Shown piece after piece: positions 61,743-64,000 of a stretch of 64,000 nt of DNA; the stretch's first letter is position 1, and every line of letters starts with the position of its first letter. Source of the DNA: Eoetvoesiella caeni. GTDB lineage: Bacteria; Pseudomonadota; Gammaproteobacteria; Burkholderiales; Burkholderiaceae_B. Location: the NCBI RefSeq assembly GCF_003315175.1, contig NZ_QNRQ01000002.1:1-64000 (forward strand). The letters run 5' to 3'. The notes beneath the pieces were generated by a model. It searched no databases. It was given only the letters and a program-made list of their open reading frames with translations, and had not been told where the DNA came from. Position numbers and translations under genes: made by a program.

Positions 61743-61877
61743 GTATCCGGGCTACGTAAGCGTTCACGCCGCGCGCACTGCGGCCCGCGCTTGCGCACCA
61801 GCAGCCGGTATGCCAGTCCGGCTACGGCTATGTCTTCCAGGCCTATGCCCAAGCGTAGCCGTTGCGGCTTGGCAAGC
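61721..61877 (-). pseudogene. Possible C-terminal remnant of an ornithine cyclodeaminase/mu-crystallin-family gene
   Basis: A minus-strand frame of 51 residues starts without an initiation codon right after the hipA stop. It contains LRLGIGLEDIAVAGLAYRLL, which resembles the C-terminal block (GxALEDxAxAxLAY) of ornithine cyclodeaminase-like proteins, then a short basic tail. The rest of the gene is absent, so it may have been cut off by arrival of the hipBA module. Recognition is by eye and uncertain. Confidence 0.42.
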
Positions 61878-63230
61878 CTATCGTCGCTCCCGCGGCTTTG
61901 CCAAAAGCTCTGATCGCCCTATTACATCACGCGATGTATGCGGCGGTTCGGGGTCGGAAAATTTTGCTTCCTCTATTGCAGCGGTTAAGCCGCGAAATTG
62001 CGCCGCTGGTCGGGGGCTGCGAAGCGACTCCATGCCATCGTTCCAGGCATGCACCATCTGCTTGGCTATGCCATGCCATTGCGGTTCGTTTTTTGCCGCC
62101 TCAATAACTTCACGCCCCACCTCCACCGCCGATTCGCACAAGCGTTCAACCATACTGGCGTACTCACGCGGGGCTATGCCAAGCCGGGCGTTGAAGAATC
62201 GCTCAAGCGTTTTACCCACCGTCCATGTTTTACGTCCCTCAACAGACAAGCCAGGCGCGCTTGCGGCGTAACGAGGATACGCTTGTGTCGTCACAACATC
62301 GTAAACGGGCGTAAAGGCTATGTCGGCTAACGACGTGTAATAAAGAGCGATATTCTTTGCGTGGCAATCAGCGTTGCGCACTACATAATTCGTCAACAGG
62401 AGCCAGCCGAATTGCTCCAGCTGCGCCCTGGCCCCGGAAGCTGGTAAATAAGAGCGCGCCGCATTAAGAACCTTTTCTGTCGTCGGGCTGTATTTTTCAT
62501 GCGGCGGCAGGCCCAGCAGTCCACACGTATCCTCCAACCCAAAAACCGGGATGCCATTTTCATCGACGTCGAAGCGTTCGACAACCAGCACTCGTCCATC
62601 TTCCGACATTCGCGCTTTGGCAACATTGGCCACATTCAAACGCTCCAGGACACGCATGGAGTAAAACTCATTAAAGCCAAGGAACGGCGTATTGGCGTCC
62701 GAGCCCTTGATAATGTGGCGACTGGTGCGCAGTGTCGATTTGCCCAACGTCGCAATTACATCATTGGGCATAGGAAGTTCTGGAGCAATAAACTTGGGAA
62801 CGGCACCAGAAATTGCCGCTCGCGCATACTTATGCACGAGCGCCGCAAAACGATCGGCAGTGTTTTCGCCGGTAAGAAGGTCCTCTAACTGCAGAGGCTC
62901 CAGCTGAGTACCTGGCGCTACGCCTTCGGGGGTCACTGTAACTCGGCCAATCCCCATACCGCCGATAATTGCCAGCAACGACAAATCGGTGCCGTCCAAC
63001 AAAGGACCGAACTCCTCGCGGATCACGTTCAACAAATATCCTTCCGGCAGATTTTGGCGAAAAAACGGATGCAGATCGCGTGGCCATTTCCATGCTTCCT
63101 CACGAACGGGCATAGTGAGGCTGACAAAGTCTTCTGCTGAAGCTGTCGCGCCGTACTTCAAAACATACTCGTCTCGCTCGCGGTACAACCGCGCAACAAG
63201 TTTGCCTTTTACCTGTACGTCAAGCTTCAT
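61878..63230 (-). CDS. hipA: HipA-type serine/threonine kinase toxin
   Basis: HipA-like kinase of 450 residues. The N-terminal couple-hipA domain has PFFRQNLPEGYLLN; the kinase core has ISGAVPKF, the ATP-binding lysine region SRHIIKGSD, the catalytic loop VVRNADCHAKNIAL (Asp and Asn present) and the metal-binding PVYDVVTT. All residues for activity appear intact. Family members phosphorylate tRNA synthetases. It overlaps hipB by four bases. Base composition is visibly lower in GC than flanking genes, consistent with acquisition. Confidence 0.9.
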   Translation of the reverse strand: MKLDVQVKGKLVARLYRERDEYVLKYGATASAEDFVSLTMPVREEAWKWPRDLHPFFRQNLPEGYLLNVIREEFGPLLDGTDLSLLAIIGGMGIGRVTVTPEGVAPGTQLEPLQLEDLLTGENTADRFAALVHKYARAAISGAVPKFIAPELPMPNDVIATLGKSTLRTSRHIIKGSDANTPFLGFNEFYSMRVLERLNVANVAKARMSEDGRVLVVERFDVDENGIPVFGLEDTCGLLGLPPHEKYSPTTEKVLNAARSYLPASGARAQLEQFGWLLLTNYVVRNADCHAKNIALYYTSLADIAFTPVYDVVTTQAYPRYAASAPGLSVEGRKTWTVGKTLERFFNARLGIAPREYASMVERLCESAVEVGREVIEAAKNEPQWHGIAKQMVHAWNDGMESLRSPRPAAQFRGLTAAIEEAKFSDPEPPHTSRDVIGRSELLAKPRERR

Positions 63231-63493
63231 GACAGGTCCTCTTCGGCCCGCTGCTCCGCCAATATGTCTTCAAGAGTTCGCATATGACCCCGCTTCACCA
63301 TTTTCAGGTCATAGCCGGCGCCTTCCAGCAAGCGCAGCAGCGCCGAAACGCTCATATCGCCTTTCGCCAACGTTTCCATACGTGCGACGGTGGTTCGCGC
63401 CACACCGGCGCGCTTGGCCAGCGTGCTTTGCGTCAAGCCAGCCTCGCGGCGAGCTTCTTTCAGCATGTCGGCGATATCGGCAAGGGTGGTCAT
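63227..63493 (-). CDS. hipB: HipB-type antitoxin/repressor
   Basis: Xre-family helix-turn-helix protein of 88 residues: LKEARREAGLTQSTLAKRAGVARTTVARMETLAKGDM (about 11-47). It should neutralise HipA and repress the operon. The final stretch (LEDILAEQRAEEDLS) is acidic. Four direct repeats start three bases upstream of its start codon. Confidence 0.88.
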   Translation of the reverse strand: MTTLADIADMLKEARREAGLTQSTLAKRAGVARTTVARMETLAKGDMSVSALLRLLEGAGYDLKMVKRGHMRTLEDILAEQRAEEDLS

Positions 63494-63495
63494 AA

Positions 63496-63627
63496 GTAGC
63501 CTTAGAGCATCAAAAACACAGTAGTCCAGTATTAATGTAGCCTATGAGGCACAAACCGACAAGAAGCTTTGTAGCCCCTGGGCATCTAAAAGACGGTAAT
63601 AGCCACATTTAGTAGCCCGCAAGCATC
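63496..63627. repeat. Four direct repeats upstream of hipBA
   Basis: 16-base copies at 63496 (GTAGCCTTAGAGCATC), 63537 (GTAGCCTATGAGGCAC), 63571 (GTAGCCCCTGGGCATC) and 63612 (GTAGCCCGCAAGCATC). Start-to-start spacing is 41, 34 and 41. Probably HipB or HipAB operators; they differ from the palindromic operators of E. coli hipBA. Confidence 0.65.
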
Positions 63628-63640
63628 AAGAATGCTCCCC

Positions 63641-64000
63641 TTACCTTCGTCGAACCCACGCCACCAATCGCCTCCAATACTGCGGCCCTTGCCGCTGCTT
63701 GAACTTGCTCCACCATCTTAGAAAGCCATAAGAAAGGTAGACCTTTTCCTGCCCCAGGGGCATATCGGGCCGGACAACCATCCACGAGGATTTCGAATAG
63801 GCGATGAGCTGGTCCGGGTAAACGCTGCGGTGGCCGATGATGAGGTAGGCGGCAATGCCGGCGCCGGCCACATATACGGTTCCCAATGTTCCGCCGAATA
63901 GTTCAACGCCCATCAGTATTGCGGCAATGGGCGTGTTCGAGGCCGAGGCCACCACCGCCACCAGCCCTACCGCCGCGCCCAGCGCGGGGCTGAGCCCCAG
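63641..64000 (-). CDS. ClC-family chloride channel/transporter (C-terminal part, runs off the window)
   Basis: The frame is open to the last base, so the start lies beyond the window. Visible residues include LGLSPALGAAVGLVAVVAS and NTPIAAILMGVELFGG, the late-helix block of ClC proteins, then AYLIIGHRSVYPDQ and a basic cytosolic tail (WWSKFKQRQGPQYWRRLVAWVRRR). About 119 residues are present. Chloride/proton exchange or fluoride export are both possible for the family. Confidence 0.85.
   Translation of the reverse strand: MGLSPALGAAVGLVAVVASASNTPIAAILMGVELFGGTLGTVYVAGAGIAAYLIIGHRSVYPDQLIAYSKSSWMVVRPDMPLGQEKVYLSYGFLRWWSKFKQRQGPQYWRRLVAWVRRR

Noticed and set aside
1-64000. CRISPR arrays, tRNA or rRNA genes, insertion-sequence ends, prophage genes
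   Set aside because: None were seen on either strand; the four hipBA repeats are too few, too diverged and too short-spaced for CRISPR.

Overview
The window looks like the chromosome of a GC-rich betaproteobacterium of the order Burkholderiales, most probably Alcaligenaceae (Bordetella/Achromobacter/Pusillimonas relatives). This rests on a DksA without a four-cysteine zinc finger, the block birA-coaX-small exported protein-galU, the pair waaC-waaA, the run dac-dat-ybeD-lipB-lipA, and many ABC and TRAP solute-binding proteins. The species cannot be fixed from the sequence alone. No rRNA, tRNA, CRISPR array or insertion sequence was seen, and no gap between genes exceeds about 300 bases.

Layout. 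0.2-6.5 kb: zinc homeostasis and stress. znuCB runs divergently from zur across a perfect 18-bp Zur-type palindrome, followed by a COG0523 GTPase, dksA, and hslVU behind a sigma32-type promoter. 6.6-14.7 kb: a six-gene minus-strand operon (carnitine-dehydrogenase-like enzyme, crotonase, acyl-CoA ligase, acyl-CoA dehydrogenase, two paralogous orphan binding proteins) with a divergent LysR regulator. 14.9-19.9 kb: an AraC regulator, a VAO/PCMH-type flavoprotein paired with a GlcF-like iron-sulfur protein, a CusF-like protein and a cobalamin adenosyltransferase.

19.9-31.1 kb: a ten-gene minus-strand operon under a divergent TetR regulator. It encodes an alpha/beta hydrolase, a VOC dioxygenase, an aryl-CoA ligase, a hot-dog thioesterase, a complete Liv-type ABC importer and a flavin monooxygenase of the salicylyl-CoA 5-hydroxylase type. 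Together these suggest uptake, CoA activation, ring hydroxylation and CoA release for a salicylate-like acid. 31.1-36.7 kb: a three-subunit hydantoinase/acetone-carboxylase-like set with a divergent LysR regulator.

36.7-49.0 kb: housekeeping genes (lipoate, a D-amino acid transaminase, a D,D-carboxypeptidase, biotin ligase, pantothenate kinase, galU, LPS core) plus a mannitol-dehydrogenase-family protein whose catalytic residues are replaced. 49.1-52.4 kb: a HigBA-like toxin-antitoxin pair and an autotransporter. 52.5-59.7 kb: an SDR-TRAP transporter operon divergent from a second aryl-acid CoA ligase and an amidohydrolase, sharing paired GAACATGTTC sites, with a TetR gene beyond. 60-64 kb: an acyltransferase, a hypothetical gene, a hipBA module with four direct repeats upstream and a probable gene remnant at its downstream edge, and the 3' part of a ClC channel gene running off the window.

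The most novel content is the set of small, separately regulated acid-catabolism modules (7-13, 16-19, 20-31, 31-36 and 52-59 kb). Two carry aryl-CoA ligases with the His-Asn pair expected for 2-hydroxybenzoates.
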